Shown here one piece after another: positions 1 through 21,495 of a stretch of 64,000 nucleotides of DNA. The translations under genes were made by a program, and so were the position numbers. Under the pieces are notes generated by a model. It ran no database searches, was not told the origin of the DNA, and was given only the letters and a program-made list of their open reading frames with translations. How positions within the stretch are numbered: position 1 is the stretch's first letter; the number at the start of each line of letters is the position of its first letter. The stretch is from Antennarius striatus. Taxonomy: Eukaryota > Chordata > Actinopteri > Lophiiformes > Antennariidae. Where the stretch lies: the NCBI RefSeq assembly GCF_040054535.1, contig NC_090781.1, positions 8,049,482-8,113,481 of the forward strand, written 5' to 3'.

Positions 1-1207
1 ATCTCTATCTCGGTGTCGTCTGTGATGGGCTCAGGTTGCTTCACGACCAACTACAGGACCGACATAACGACAGCGTTTTGGATCAATCTGATCACATTCT
101 ACATAAACCATCAATGGTGTTTTTCTTTTACACCGACTTTTCATTTTTCAGATTAAAGTAATGAACAGCAGGTTTGTTGAAGATCACATCTGAGCATGTT
201 TATCTATTCGAGTAACACACAGGGTGCTTTTATTTGTTAAATGGGACACAGGCACACTAGAATAATAGACTAAATATGACACATATTGCAATTTTAGATT
301 TAAATATGCACAGCAAGTTTCCAGGTTAGGTGAATTGATTGGTTCTAAATTGTCCGTAGGTGTGAGTGTGAGTGGTTGTCTTTCATGTGGCTTTGTGATC
401 TGTTGGCGACATGTCCAGGGTGTACCCCGCTTCTCATCCGTAGCCAGCTGGGCTCTAGCTACACCCTTGACCTGATCAGCAGAAGAAGTGGCTCTAGATG
501 TTACATCTCATCTGCAAGAAAATGGATGTTTTGTGGAAATAATACATTAACCATCAGATGTTAAATATGTTTATTATTATTATTACCTCCATCGTGGAGG
601 AGATATTTTTACCAGAATGTTTCAGGAATGAACCTATCAAGTTCTCAAGTGAAGCTGGACAAACATGTGGACCGAGTTTTTAAAAACAATTGGGAAACAT
701 TGATTTTTTATTTTACAATTTTGCCTGTTATGCATCAACAACATGACAAAACTTGGTAGAAAGGCTGATATTTGTTGATACCGATTACATCGGTCATCCA
801 GTCATGATATGGAAATATATTTCATGAGGTCAGATGTACAACAAGAATTTAGGATTTCATTAAAGGCACCGTCAGGCCTTGAATAAGCCTTTTTAGTTTC
901 AAACGTTTATGACATTGTTTGTTCCGACTTTGCCTCCAGAGGACCTCGTCACCGGTCAGACGTCTGTTTCTCCATTAACATGGAGAGCACAATTTTTTCA
1001 CTATTTGTGGAAAAACAAACAGTCCACTAAACATGAAAACGACTGGCCGTGATAGCGTTTTACTCTCGCAGCTCATCTCCTTGAATAAAGCTCTGAAACA
1101 TTAATGAGTCCAAACAGCCCGGGGTTCCAGAGGTGATCCTGTGTGTGTGTGTGTGTGGGGGGGGGGGGCAGACGGAGCTGGTGGAGGCACAGCTGCATGA
1201 GTCACAG
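1..1207. other. Region downstream of bud23, no gene recognised
   Basis: AT-rich sequence following the bud23 stop on the minus strand. The proximal part is presumably bud23 3' UTR, but I could not fix a poly(A) site. It holds a short GT tract followed by a run of G at about 1139-1168. The short open frames here have no recognisable domain. Confidence 0.4.
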
Positions 1208-4200
1208 CTAAAAATGAGGTCTTCTCTGACGTCCTGTGTATTTTGTGTCGGCTCGAACCTCCCTGTAGGCCGACGAAAACAGCAGAGAGACGAGGCGTCA
1301 GAACGTGTTAGAGAACAGCCAACCTAAATTTAGGTGTTTTACATTATTTACAACATGAATATTTTAGCACGAGACCGTAATGAGTTTAAATGCAGCCGTG
1401 TTTCATACCGTCCCTGTCTCCTCCTCCTCTCCTTCTTCTCCATGATCCAGTCTCTTCCCTTCTTTGCCGATTTGCCCTTCATGTTCTTGAACCGGGATCT
1501 TCACACGGACAGAAAGCGACTGATTAGCGACTGATGCCTGGTCTCGTCATGTGACCAGGAGGAATAATACGAACGTCAAAATGTAAAAGGCAGGAAAAGC
1601 TGCCTGACAGGGATTTAAGTCAGGCAGGACTACGACCTCTTGGATTTCTGTCGGTCATTCGGCTTCATCAAAACAGGCATGACTGAACCTGCGTTTTATG
1701 GCCGAGACCCATTTTCTACACTCAAGACAATTAAGACATTGGAATTTTTTTCGACAGCCCTTAAAAAGACCACAGATGAAGAATCCTCAACAGCGCTGCG
1801 TGTAGCTTCTGGCCTCTCATGAATGAAGGACATCAGCAGTGTGGGATTATTGTTGCATTCATCATAAATAATGAAACAATTTGTTCAAGTTTTATTTACC
1901 TTTACAGAGTTTACTCCTCATTATCTTGGACATTTATTGCAGGAGTAACTCTTATCTTTAATAAACCCACGGATCCCTTTGGGGTTTATATTTGGGAACA
2001 TTTGGAATAATGTAAGGACACAACTCAAAATGTACCACTTGTCTAGTCATACTTGACAGTGTAATGAGGAAATGTTTCAAGGACTCAAGAAAAAAACTTC
2101 ACCTAATTTGATTTTGTTGCTTCAGGCTCACTGTGTCTGAATAAAACACAACACTTCCAGACAAATTCGATGAACAAAATCGGCCACATCAAAATTATTC
2201 AAAGCCCACTGCATACAAGGATAATGAAAAATACATCAGATGTTTGCAATAAACAAATCCAGCAAAAACTGTTTCAACAGTGGCTCAAGTTTATCTAGTT
2301 CTGTGGAGGGATGAAACTAAAGTTGTGGGAGAAAATGTCACACGGTCTGTGAGGAAGCTGAAGCATCTTTGGACATCCTTTTAAAGACAATGATCCCCCA
2401 CTAACCTCTAAGGAAGGCCCCCGATCAGCCTTGAATGGCTCGAACAGTTACCGGACGTGAAGCTCACTGAAAATCTCTTTCAGGATTTGAAGAACTTTAA
2501 AGGACTATCCCACAAATTTAGTCTACTGTCCACAAAATATGGGCTAAAACTCCCCAGCACTGCAGTCAGAATTTGGCATCTGGTTATATGTTTGGTGTGC
2601 AGCAGGTTATACCATCAAAACAGAGCTTCATAAAGTACTAGAGATGCTTCCTAATAAGGGTTTGAATAATTTTCCAGCTCCTGTAATCCACAGGGACAAA
2701 TTATTCAGAGTGAGCAGTAACTTTACCTTTGTCCTGAAAACTGGACCTGGTTCGGAACAGTTCTGTCTGATGTTTCTGATCCTAATCCCTACAATAAACA
2801 AAAACAACATGACAGTGATCATCACGCGATGCGGAGACTCCAACATCCATTAACTCCAATTAATAATTTCTTACTTTTGGAAGAACTCCTGTTGTACCAG
2901 CAAACAGACACAAGAAGAACCTGGACACAAACACGTTGTGTATGTGAGCGTTTGAGCTGTGTAATAGTTGTCATCCTGTTCTAATTATCCTTGTGTTTTA
3001 AGTACACTGCTTCTGACTTCACAGGCCATGAAGAAAGAATCAACTGTAGGTGGCTTCAGCTGAACCTGTCAAAATAAAAGCCCAGCTTCTCGTAGGTACT
3101 AACTTTTTAGCCTTGGTACTGTTGGGGTAATCCACCACCATGCCGCCGCTGAAGCCGGCCCTCATGGCCTGTGTTGTGATCAGCTCAAGCTTCAGACACA
3201 AATAAAACGTGACAGTAAGTGAAGGGATCTTGGAGAAAGACACATCTGATGTTAAGTCCGCTGTTGAGAAGGTTGTATCACCTGCTGTGAGTTCTCTGGG
3301 TAAAGTTGAAAAACTGCACGGGAGCCTCTTGACTGGAATGAAGACAAATGACAAGCTGGTCTTCAACACCAAACTTTTAACTCCTGGGAGTTCAGACGAG
3401 AGATAAAACCTCACCAAACAGGAGTAAAGTGTACTGAAGAAGGTGTAGAGTCTCTTTGGAGGACTGTGGGTCTTCTTATCTGCATTACAGAGCCACTGCA
3501 GGGCAGAGATACTTCAACAGAAAGAAGCAAAGCATTAAAAATTATTCAAAATTAATTCAGAGGGGCTTTTTTAAACATTGCTTTTCACCTAATGCATCCA
3601 TCAAAAGCGCCAGGACGAAAAGGCATCCCCTGACCCATGTCCCCTACGAGAAGGTCCCCCTCCACTTCTCTGTCCAGAGCAACATCTGAAGGAAGACAAG
3701 AAATCAAGTAAAAAAATGATATACAATATAAATCATTGAATATTAATCTGTATTTTATAACACATGTTGGGTAATAACTTTATAAAAACATGCTAAACTT
3801 CCATTATCTGACTGCAGGGTTTACTCTTTAAAAAATGGTCGGTATATAAGAATGACTGTTCATGTTTACACAGTAAACATGAACACAGGAACAAGAATTA
3901 CACAGGAAGAGCAAAGAGGAGGTTTATGGATGTAGTGAAAGAGGACATGAAGGTAGTTGGTGTGAGACAAGAGGATGCAGAAGACAGGGTTAGATGGAGG
4001 AAATTGATTCCCTGGGGCGACCCCTGAAGGGAAAAGCCGAAAGGAAAACTGTTGATACTTACACAGTGTATTGACATAAAAAGAAATTTCAAAAAATTAT
4101 CATAAGTAATAAGATAGAATGAGCAGCAGGTGGAACTGACTTCTTGTTTCTTTCAGCAAATGTCAGAAAGATATTTGACTTAACTCCTCAACGAGGAAAA

Positions 4201-5651
4201 TATTCTATCATATCATTGAGCTTCCCAAAATGATATGGTCTACACTGTATTTATTTATTTGTCAATATTATAGACATATATTATCCATATATCTGCTAAC
4301 CCAGCATTGCAGTACTGATGTCAACTCCAACCCAGTTGTGTCCCTCTTCCGACAGGTAGTCTCCACTGAGACCAGAACCGCACCTGAGAGACAGAAAGCC
4401 ACCACAGTCAGACACATTCCTCTGCTCGTTGTCATGTTAACACACACACTCCATGTGTGATGTCGTTAACATCGTAACAACATATGCAAACACAGTCGGT
4501 GTCACTCACTCACCCCACATCGAGCAGGAAGCATGATTCTCCCTCCGGCAGGTTTAACAGCTCTACTGCTCTCTCTGACATCTGGGTCTGGATCTCAATC
4601 ATTCTAGAACTGTGAAGCAGGTTAGTCAGATGTTAATATGTGATGCTGAGCAACGGTAGGACTGCAAGAAACAAACAGTTCCGACAGATCTGAGGCTGGA
4701 TTGTGTCGACTTTAAAAGTGAATCCCTCTCTCTGGCACAATAACACAACAGATTAGTGACTGTTCAGTGTCAAAGTTTAACCAACATGAAGAACAAAAGT
4801 GGAAATATTGTAGAACTTTAAAAAAAACACACAAAAAAACAACAGCCACTGATGATTGACTCCATAAGTCCAGAAATTAGTTGATGATTTATTCATTCAT
4901 TCATTCATCTTCCAACCCGCGTAATCCGCTAACGCAGGTCGCGGGGTTGATGATTTCATCTATTTGAATTTTAGGGGTTTCTAATGTTTCATCCGCACAT
5001 GACTATGTGATGCTTTCTTGGAGCTGAATAATATGTGTGAAACAAAATAGTTGTTACTGTGATAGATTTGCCTTTCAACAGAGACAATGAAGGTGTGTTT
5101 CATTAAACCCACACTCACTTCTGAGAGTATTTACTGGCCTCCTCTTCATTGTAGAACTGTGGGAATGAAGACAAAATTAGATACATACTTCAATGAAACT
5201 ATTTATACACTGTTAATAGCGTGACTTGCATGTATCATTGCATCCAACGTGTTACACGACAGCTAAAACTAGTAAAGCAGAGATCATTCCTGTAGCAGTA
5301 GTACTAAAGGTCCGGTCCAGCAGCTCACAACATGTTAGGGAAGTGAATGTCGTTTGAAGACCCTGACTTCTACTGGTATCGTTAGCTTATGTTGACAATC
5401 AGAATTGTTTTTTTGTTCCAACTGCTCAGCTTCAAAACGTAAAAACAAAGTCAGAATAAGGAGAAAGAATTGAGAATAAAGAGCAAAGGAACTGGGAATA
5501 AATAAGAGAATAGATAAAAGAACTTACAGTACTGTATACGTATACACTGATTTATGTGATAGCTAAAGCTATTTTAGTGCTGGCTATGAAACAAACCACT
5601 GACCACTTCTGGAGGAGCCGTGTGTTCAGGCCGCCGACCGCTAGAAGTCAT
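1208..5651 (-). CDS. bud23: Bud23 18S rRNA (guanine-N7) methyltransferase, 12 exons, complete
   Basis: Minus-strand exons: 5651-5604, 5156-5119, 4609-4514, 4383-4301, 3685-3589, 3511-3415, 3332-3282, 3189-3104, 2920-2875, 2788-2727, 1498-1409, 1262-1208. They sum to 849 nt, 282 codons plus stop; human BUD23 has 281. Every intron is GT-AG and all phases close. The N-terminus [10 protein letters not shown] matches the family start. SAM-binding motif I (LLDVGCGSGLSG) is at residues 57-68. Further landmarks are [19 protein letters not shown], the block [14 protein letters not shown], and a basic tail with [10 protein letters not shown] and [11 protein letters not shown]. Known role: with TRMT112 it methylates a guanine of 18S rRNA (G1639 in human) during 40S maturation in the nucleus. 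It is divergent from dnajc30 across about 620 bp, as in mammals. Introns contain a LINE scrap, a LINE tail and a decayed Tc1-like piece. Identification is from recognised family sequence, not a search. Confidence 0.95.
2105..2560 (+). mobile_element. Degenerate Tc1/mariner-like transposase remnant in a bud23 intron
   Basis: Plus-strand text follows the order of landmarks in the 3' half of teleost Tc1 transposases: a GATGAAAC block (about 2311), a GACAATGATCCC block (2388-2399), a block like 'aatggctcgaacag' (about 2434), then 'gaaaatctctttcaggatttgaagaac' (2469 on, given here in two readable pieces: GAAAATCTC and GGATTTGAAGAAC). No open frame survives. It sits in the intron between the exons ending 2727 and starting 1498. 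Assignment is from remembered Tc1 order and is tentative. Confidence 0.4.
3900..4045 (+). mobile_element. Short LINE 3'-end fragment in a bud23 intron
   Basis: From about 3908 the sequence closely parallels 22840-22965: 'gaggtttatggatgta', then 'gaaagaggacatgaaggtag', and finally 'ggcgacccctgaagggaaaa'. This is the last about 130 nt of the same non-LTR retrotransposon family as the 22491-22979 copy. It lies in the intron between exons 4383-4301 and 3685-3589 on the strand opposite to bud23. It is too short and decayed to encode anything. Confidence 0.75.
4888..4950. repeat. (ATTC)n tail plus LINE/SINE end fragment
   Basis: A short ATTCATTC tract is followed by 'cttccaacccgcgtaatccg' and 'cgcaggtcgcgggg'. 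This resembles the tail of fish non-LTR elements, compare 'ccgcttatccgg...gtcgcgggg' at 24095-24118. Located in the bud23 intron between exons 5156-5119 and 4609-4514. Confidence 0.4.
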
Positions 5652-5749
5652 AGTTGTCCCCGTTATCTAAAGAACAACCATTAATTTATAACATAAGTTC
5701 AGAAACAAGCTAGGCTTCGTGCTAGCGAGCAGGTCACGCGTTAGATTCC

Positions 5750-5757
5750 TGACGTCA
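5750..5757. promoter_or_regulatory. Perfect palindromic CRE (TGACGTCA)
   Basis: TGACGTCA occurs about 100 bp upstream of the bud23 start codon and about 520 bp upstream of dnajc30. It is the consensus site for CREB/ATF family factors. The 8-base palindrome is seen directly; its use is inferred from position in the divergent promoter. Confidence 0.55.
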
Positions 5758-6054
5758 CATTCACGCGACACAAGACCTGTTTCTTCTTCGAGTTAAAAAA
5801 AAAAGCCCGAATCAGATGTTAACATACAAATATCGCCACCTGCTGTTCAGTGGGGTGTAGTTCTCCTGAGCCACACCAGCCACAGTAAATTGTATTACAG
5901 TAGTTTTGTTTTACCGCCTAAGGCTAAACAATGGTTATAAATAAAACAAAAGTATATTATACACATGTTTGATTTTTCAGTAGAGGAAGTCCTTTATGTA
6001 ATATTTGTCTAAAAGTGGCAATAACACTTTTAGACAAATATGTAATTCAAAGTA

Positions 6055-6055
6055 T

Positions 6056-6101
<46 letters not shown>

Positions 6102-6114
6102 GAAGATGATGATG
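6055..6114. repeat. (GAT)n trinucleotide microsatellite
   Basis: About 19 near-perfect GAT units with an AAGAA interruption near the 3' end, 160-220 bp before the dnajc30 start. Read on the plus strand it makes a spurious poly-Asp frame, which I do not consider coding. Confidence 0.9.
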
Positions 6115-6273
6115 ATGCTAGTAGTGGTAATGGTAATACCAGTATTGGTGTTGTTCTATTTTTACCATTACCATTGCTCACCTTTAACTACTTCCTGTAA
6201 ACATGGACTCTCATTGGCTGCTTGTGTGTGACCTCATGTCGTTTTCCGTCTTGCCTACTTTCGTTCCGGTAAA

Positions 6274-7401
6274 ATGGCAGAGGTCGGACAGAGGCTGGTG
6301 TCCGGAGTGTGTCGTTTGTCTGCCCCCAGAAACAGCCTCGGACGCCCGCTGTACACCGGGGAAAGCCCGGTGTCTCCGCTGGGAGGCCGTAGCGTCAGAG
6401 ACAACCCGACAATAGACGAGTCGACCCGGCTTCGATCTTCACTTCCACCCGCGGAAAAGAGCGGAGCAACGCAACGCGGGTCAGTGATGCCTTCACGGGA
6501 AATTGGAATTTTGTGTTGTGCTTCGCTCCTGGACCTGGATCCGTTCTATTCTGTCGAGAATGTTCAAACCAGGGAGGGTGAAGCTTGTGGACCACCAGAG
6601 CGTTTCCTACCGAAGAAGCTGCTGCCTAGCGGGGTGAGCGCCTGGAGCAGAGCAGCTGCCTCCTTTCACCTGGACGCCTTCAGGTCCCCTCAGCGGCTCG
6701 GATCTTTCTGTACTTTAATATTCCTCACAGAGCCAGGCCCTGAAAGACCCCACGGGCTGAGGCAGAGGAGGCTGACGGTGAGTCCTGGTGGTCTGCCGGT
6801 TTATTTAAATAGCCGAAGCTACAGCTGGAGGAGTGACAGAAGCTTTGGAGATGCTGCTCCGCCAGGTAGAAGCAGGACGGCCTATTACGACATCCTACAG
6901 GTGACCCCTGCTGCCACACCGGCTCAGATCAAGACGGCCTACTACAAAATGTCCTTTATTCACCATCCTGACAAGAACCCAGAGGACGCTCAGGCCGCTC
7001 AGCACTTCTCTGAGATCAGCGAGGCCTACTCCGTCCTGGGTAACCCCACCCTGAGGAGGAAGTACGACCGTGGAATCCTGAGCCACGCTGACATTCAAAC
7101 TGCAGGGAGACCGTCTTCCAAAGAGACAAAAGGCACATCCAAAGGCTCCTCACAGCATCAGTACAGAAGCAGACAGTTCTCCCAGACGGGGGGGAGGATC
7201 ATGTTTGACTTTGACGCCTTTTATCGGGGTCACTACGGGGAGCAGCTGCAGAGGGAGAGAGAGATGAGAGCCAGGAAGCAGCACAGGGAGGAGCAGAAGA
7301 AGAAGAATCTCCAGTTGTGGAAGCAGGACAAGATGATGGAGATGATATTCGTGACGGTGCTAACCGTGGCCAGCGTGATTATCTTCAGCTTCAAGTCCTG
7401 A
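6274..7401 (+). CDS. dnajc30: DNAJC30-like mitochondrial J-domain protein, single exon
   Basis: A 375-codon open frame starting at MAEVGQRLVSG, with an A at -3 (gtaaaATGg). The J domain spans about residues 202-270, with TAYYDILQ at its start and the HPD signature at 231-233, then RRKYDRGILS. Next come the family hallmark FDFDAFYRGHYGEQL and a charged helix. The hydrophobic C-terminus at about 355-373 (MIFVTVLTVASVIIF) is a single membrane segment. Human DNAJC30 (226 aa) is a mitochondrial inner-membrane protein involved in complex I subunit turnover and ATP synthase function; the same role is inferred. Odd point: about 200 residues precede the J domain, against about 50 in human. This could be a fish-specific extension or could hide a different start; the next in-frame Met is residue 73. 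The gene is divergent from bud23. Confidence 0.92.
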   Translation: MAEVGQRLVSGVCRLSAPRNSLGRPLYTGESPVSPLGGRSVRDNPTIDESTRLRSSLPPAEKSGATQRGSVMPSREIGILCCASLLDLDPFYSVENVQTREGEACGPPERFLPKKLLPSGVSAWSRAAASFHLDAFRSPQRLGSFCTLIFLTEPGPERPHGLRQRRLTVSPGGLPVYLNSRSYSWRSDRSFGDAAPPGRSRTAYYDILQVTPAATPAQIKTAYYKMSFIHHPDKNPEDAQAAQHFSEISEAYSVLGNPTLRRKYDRGILSHADIQTAGRPSSKETKGTSKGSSQHQYRSRQFSQTGGRIMFDFDAFYRGHYGEQLQREREMRARKQHREEQKKKNLQLWKQDKMMEMIFVTVLTVASVIIFSFKS

Positions 7402-8165
7402 AATAGAAAATGGTTTTCGTTGTCACATCTTTCTGTGATCGATTGTTAAACCAGCTCTGAGACTAATTTAATTGTTAGTGAATGAGACAAGTGTGAAGCC
7501 AAACAGATTTTTTTGGCAACTTGTTTGCTAAACTTGATGGACTCAAAAACATTGCATGAATGAAAACCCCTATCCCAGCTTTAAGATTATTTGTTATTTA
7601 TGAGTAATTATTGCACATGTAAAGCCTTGGAGTGTGTGTGTGTGTATGTGTGTGTGTGTGTGGGATGATCATTAATGCATGTGATGAAGGTCTGAGGACG
7701 AGTACAGCACCACAGGTCATGTAAAGATATTATATATGAGAATCAGCACATCTGGTCATTTTATTATTACCTGGGATTGATTGATCGATACCGTCCTTAG
7801 TCTGACTGAAGAATAAACCAAATGATTTGACTGGATTACAGTCAAATCAACTGTTCACCCGTAGGGAAAAGTCTTATCACGAATCAGCAGCAGGTGATTT
7901 GTTCCAGGACCAGCGACTCAAGGCTTTAAAAAGAATCTTCTGAATCTTAAAATCAGTTCTCAGCATCACTGGAGTGATGTGATGGAGGCCTGGTAGCAGC
8001 GTTTTTTTTGCCTGCTAATACCAGAATAAAAGAAATAATCTCATCTAGACTACACCCAGTTATTTAAATACTCCGTCAGGTTACGGTTTGTAACTTTCCT
8101 GAGCGTCACGTTTGTGACATTTAAGAGTGAATGACTGCAGAAAATGTGCAATAGTTTGTTCACAT
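7402..8165. other. dnajc30 3' flank with poly(A) signals
   Basis: Plus-strand AATAAA hexamers at 7812-7817 and 8025-8030 are candidate dnajc30 polyadenylation signals. A short GT tract lies at about 7629-7662. sh2b2 converges on this interval from the right. Confidence 0.45.
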
Positions 8166-10498
8166 TTTATTCACAGAAATATAAAGTAGTATGTCAAGTA
8201 CATCACTTTGTACAAAATTGCACAGACTCTTCAAAACTCAGACAACAAAAAGTTAGCTTTAAGAAGTGTTAAGAAAATAAAAGGGCAACTAGGAAAATCT
8301 GTGATATGTGAGATGGGCTCTTGCAACAGGCAGGTTCCACTAAGGAAGGTTCATCAAGAAGAATCAGTTGTACATAAATAAGACTCGATAGGAAACGTCA
8401 TTTACAACAGCTGAGGAATAAATGTGTTCCAAAAATAGGATTCAAATTGGCACTGAGCTGCTCCGTCCGCTCCTCCACTGAAGGCGGGTTTCACCTCTGA
8501 AGCTGAATGACCATCCTTGATGAGAGAGACATCGACTAACTGATGTTTGCATATGTTCCAAGACGCGTCTGAGAGGCCTGAGCCGTACACCCCCCTCTTT
8601 GTAGAGAGATGGATGAAAGGAAACATTAGGGTAAATATGAAGCTGCTGTTAGCAGCTGATTTAGCTTAGCACAAAAGACAGGAGACAGGCCGAGAAGTTT
8701 AGACGGGTTTTTGTACAGAGCAGAACAAAATCCACCTCCTAACCCAAAACAGACAGTCAGACTTGAGCCGGGATCAGCTACTTCCTGGAGCCTCCTGCTT
8801 GTACTTAACTGAGATGTGCTGGGAGGCAGATTTGGTTACCTTTTGAACAGATCCAGGCCCCGATGTCTTCGCTGGTCGTTTCTGTGCATCTGGTTAAACA
8901 CATGACCTCCATTAAACACCAGCGCGCTGGAGACCCCTTGATCTTTTCTAAGGGGGCCTTTCAGGACTCAAGCATTTCCCTCTTTGTGCTAAGATAAGTC
9001 AGCAGTCTTCTAGAATATTTCTATATTTAAATCTCGACAAGTAGGTGAGTAAATGTGTTTTTCTAAAATGTCTAACTTTTAAACTGGGTTTATATTGTGA
9101 TGAAGATGAGGAACACGACAAATCCTGCCAGTAATATGAAGTTTATGGTAAAAAAAACAAACTTCTTCATTCGTACTACTAACTAAAAAGCTTAAGGTCA
9201 GCACTTTTGCATAAACTATATCTGGAATATCACGTCTTTCTATTCAAGAATGGCCACCAAGTGGGCTACCAATTCCCAAAGTGCCTGTACCGCTCTAGGC
9301 CACACAAATAGTACACAACACAGCACCTATCTAAAAACAGGTTCCCAGTCCGTCCTATAAATGCTGGATTTGGTATAATAATAATAATAATCTTAGAGGC
9401 ATGACTTCAAAAGTGAAGTCTTACTAATAGCGTGTCTAATCTACGGGTTATTCATAGGATAAGCCTTTTTGATCCAGAACCAGCACCGGATGAAAGGACC
9501 TGGAAAACTATTTTTTAGAAACACTACTGTAGCACACCGACCGCTTAAAAATACTTGAAATCGAATACACCACCACACGCCTATAGAAATAATCCAACCT
9601 GGTTGTGAATATTGGAGCTACCCTGGTTTACTCGTATCGTTTTCACCTTCTGTTTTAGCTTTTTTTTTTTTTAAAAAACAGATTTGAACACAACATACGA
9701 CCGATCATGTGTGCTGCAGGCGTTGATAAAACGTATGAATGAAATATTGTCAATTATGGACATTAATTTTGTTTTGATCAGAACTGGATGGTGATTTTTT
9801 TAGGGGGGGGGGTTTGTGAGACGATCCTTATTCTTGTAACAGTCCGTTTTAAATCCAAGAAAACGTGGGACGCTGAGACCCTTTAGGGATTTTACACTTA
9901 AAAGGAAAACATCTCCGAGCGAACACTAACACACCCCTGGTGGTTTGTGGACAGCAGAGACCCTGCAGGGACAGTGAGGATATCCGGGACAGACTCAAAG
10001 CAGCTTTCCAAACATCATTGGGATGCTCTCAGGAGGTCTGAGGGGAAGGACTGTTTCTTCAGAGTAATCGCCAGCTCTCATCTCTTCAGCCGGACGATGA
10101 TGTCAGCAGACGGAGGATGCGAATAAAACTTTTTCACTAGTACTCGTCTTCTTGTTCTCTCCACTGCTACTCTCCTTACTTTCCCGCTCCATCTCATCAT
10201 CTCCCATTTCTTCCGCCGACCTTCTGTTTGTGCGTTCAGTGGCACCGATGACAGCTGAGTTTGAAACAAAGCCAACGAGTTGCCAAAAAAGGGATTCATC
10301 AGCCTGATCTCACCTCCCTCAAATCAGACAAACAGGAAATGGCCTCGAAACAAAATCAAAAACAGAACGTTTGATAGTGATTTTTTTTTTTTTTTGGAAC
10401 ATTTTCATCATCCAACAGATTATTCTGTGTCAGCGCCAATTTTTCTGCATCTCATCCAACCTGGAAAAACACATCAGTGAAGACTGGATGGGGTGGAT
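8166..10498 (-). other. sh2b2: Probable sh2b2 3' UTR
   Basis: The 2.3 kb following the sh2b2 stop on the minus strand contain no gene. A minus-strand AATAAA at 8171-8166 (plus-strand 'tttatt') is a candidate end. The region is AT-rich with T and G homopolymers at about 9659-9672 and 9802-9811. The extent is inference; no transcript evidence was available. Confidence 0.4.
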
Positions 10499-20744
<10,246 letters not shown>

Positions 20745-20747
<3 letters not shown>

Positions 20748-20758
20748 CACTGGGCCAT
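20745..20758 (-). promoter_or_regulatory. sh2b2: Three-codon uORF overlapping the sh2b2 start codon
   Basis: On the minus strand the 31 nt between the splice acceptor (exon begins 20778) and the main ATG (20747-20745) contain ATG GCC CAG TGA at 20758-20747. The uORF stop TGA shares its A with the main ATG (TGATG). This is a minimal termination-reinitiation arrangement. The sequence is explicit; an effect on translation is inference. Confidence 0.55.
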
Positions 20759-20778
20759 GCCAACCCACCCAGGAGAGG
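20748..20778 (-). other. sh2b2: Non-coding 5' part of sh2b2 coding exon 1, strong 3' splice site
   Basis: A pyrimidine-rich stretch ending CTCTCCAG (minus strand, AG at 20780-20779) precedes 31 nt of leader before the ATG. A 5' non-coding exon must therefore lie further right. Confidence 0.65.
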
Positions 20779-21322
20779 CTGGAGAGGAAAAAGAGCAGAG
20801 TGTCAGTGTGGAGGGAAAGAGAGCGTTTGCAGCAGGTATTTGCATAACTCCTGGCTTCGGATCAGATGTACGACAGCTGGTGAGAACAGCCTGCATTTGT
20901 GACGGAGAGAGGAATACAAGATGTGAGAATGAAGCAGACTCCTCAGCCAGCTCGTCTTTATCATGTTTACATCCTGATATCATCAATGCAGATTGTCTAC
21001 AAGTTGTCTTTATCAATAAAAAACATTGTTTCTCTACTGTTTCTGGTATTTATTCCTCAAATATTCATTATACAGACATCCCATATAAAATGTATGGTAT
21101 AAAAACCGATGATCTCAGACCTGTGAAAACAACTTTATTCCATTTTTTATGAGCTCTGGAAACCTGGCCTGTTTGTAGTTCTGTGCAGACCATTTATTTT
21201 CTATTGTTTATTATTATTTATTAATATTATTAATTTTTGTATTTTATATTTTATTTATTTTATTTATTTAAAAAATATTATTATTATTTAATCATTTATT
21301 ATTTTTTAGTTTATTGTTTTAC

Positions 21323-21495
21323 TACAGTATTTTTCACACATATATGGTGCACTGGACTATAAGGTGCACCTTCAATGAATGGCCCATTTCAAAACTTTTT
21401 TCACAAATAAGGCCCATTGGATAATAAAGCGCGCTGTTGGTTTTTGAGAAAATTAAAGGCTTTTAGGTGTGCCTTATAGTGCGGAAAATACTGTA
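21323..21495 (+). mobile_element. MITE copy C
   Basis: Begins tacagtatttttcacacat and ends tagtgcggaaaatactgta. The interior carries the 'tttttgagaaaattaaaggc' block shared with copies A and E. Lies in the sh2b2 5' intron. Confidence 0.8.

Larger units (their letters stand above)
5652..6273. promoter_or_regulatory. Divergent bud23/dnajc30 promoter interval
   Basis: The two start codons lie 622 bp apart on opposite strands with no other gene between them. The interval holds a perfect CRE (5750-5757), a GAT repeat (6055-6114) and ETS-like GGAA cores next to the dnajc30 start ('acttcctg' about 6190, 'ttccggt' about 6263). The head-to-head arrangement is conserved in mammals. No transcription start can be placed from sequence alone. 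Confidence 0.6.

Noticed and set aside
3180..3230. Minus-strand text reading TFYLCLK directly before bud23 exon 3189-3104, resembling the family's FYLCLF
   Set aside because: The true counterpart (FFLCLFAG) is in exon 2920-2875, which fits phase and order. The upstream copy is intronic read-through and out of order.
6015..6200. Poly-aspartate frame upstream of dnajc30
   Set aside because: Produced by a (GAT)n microsatellite in promoter sequence.
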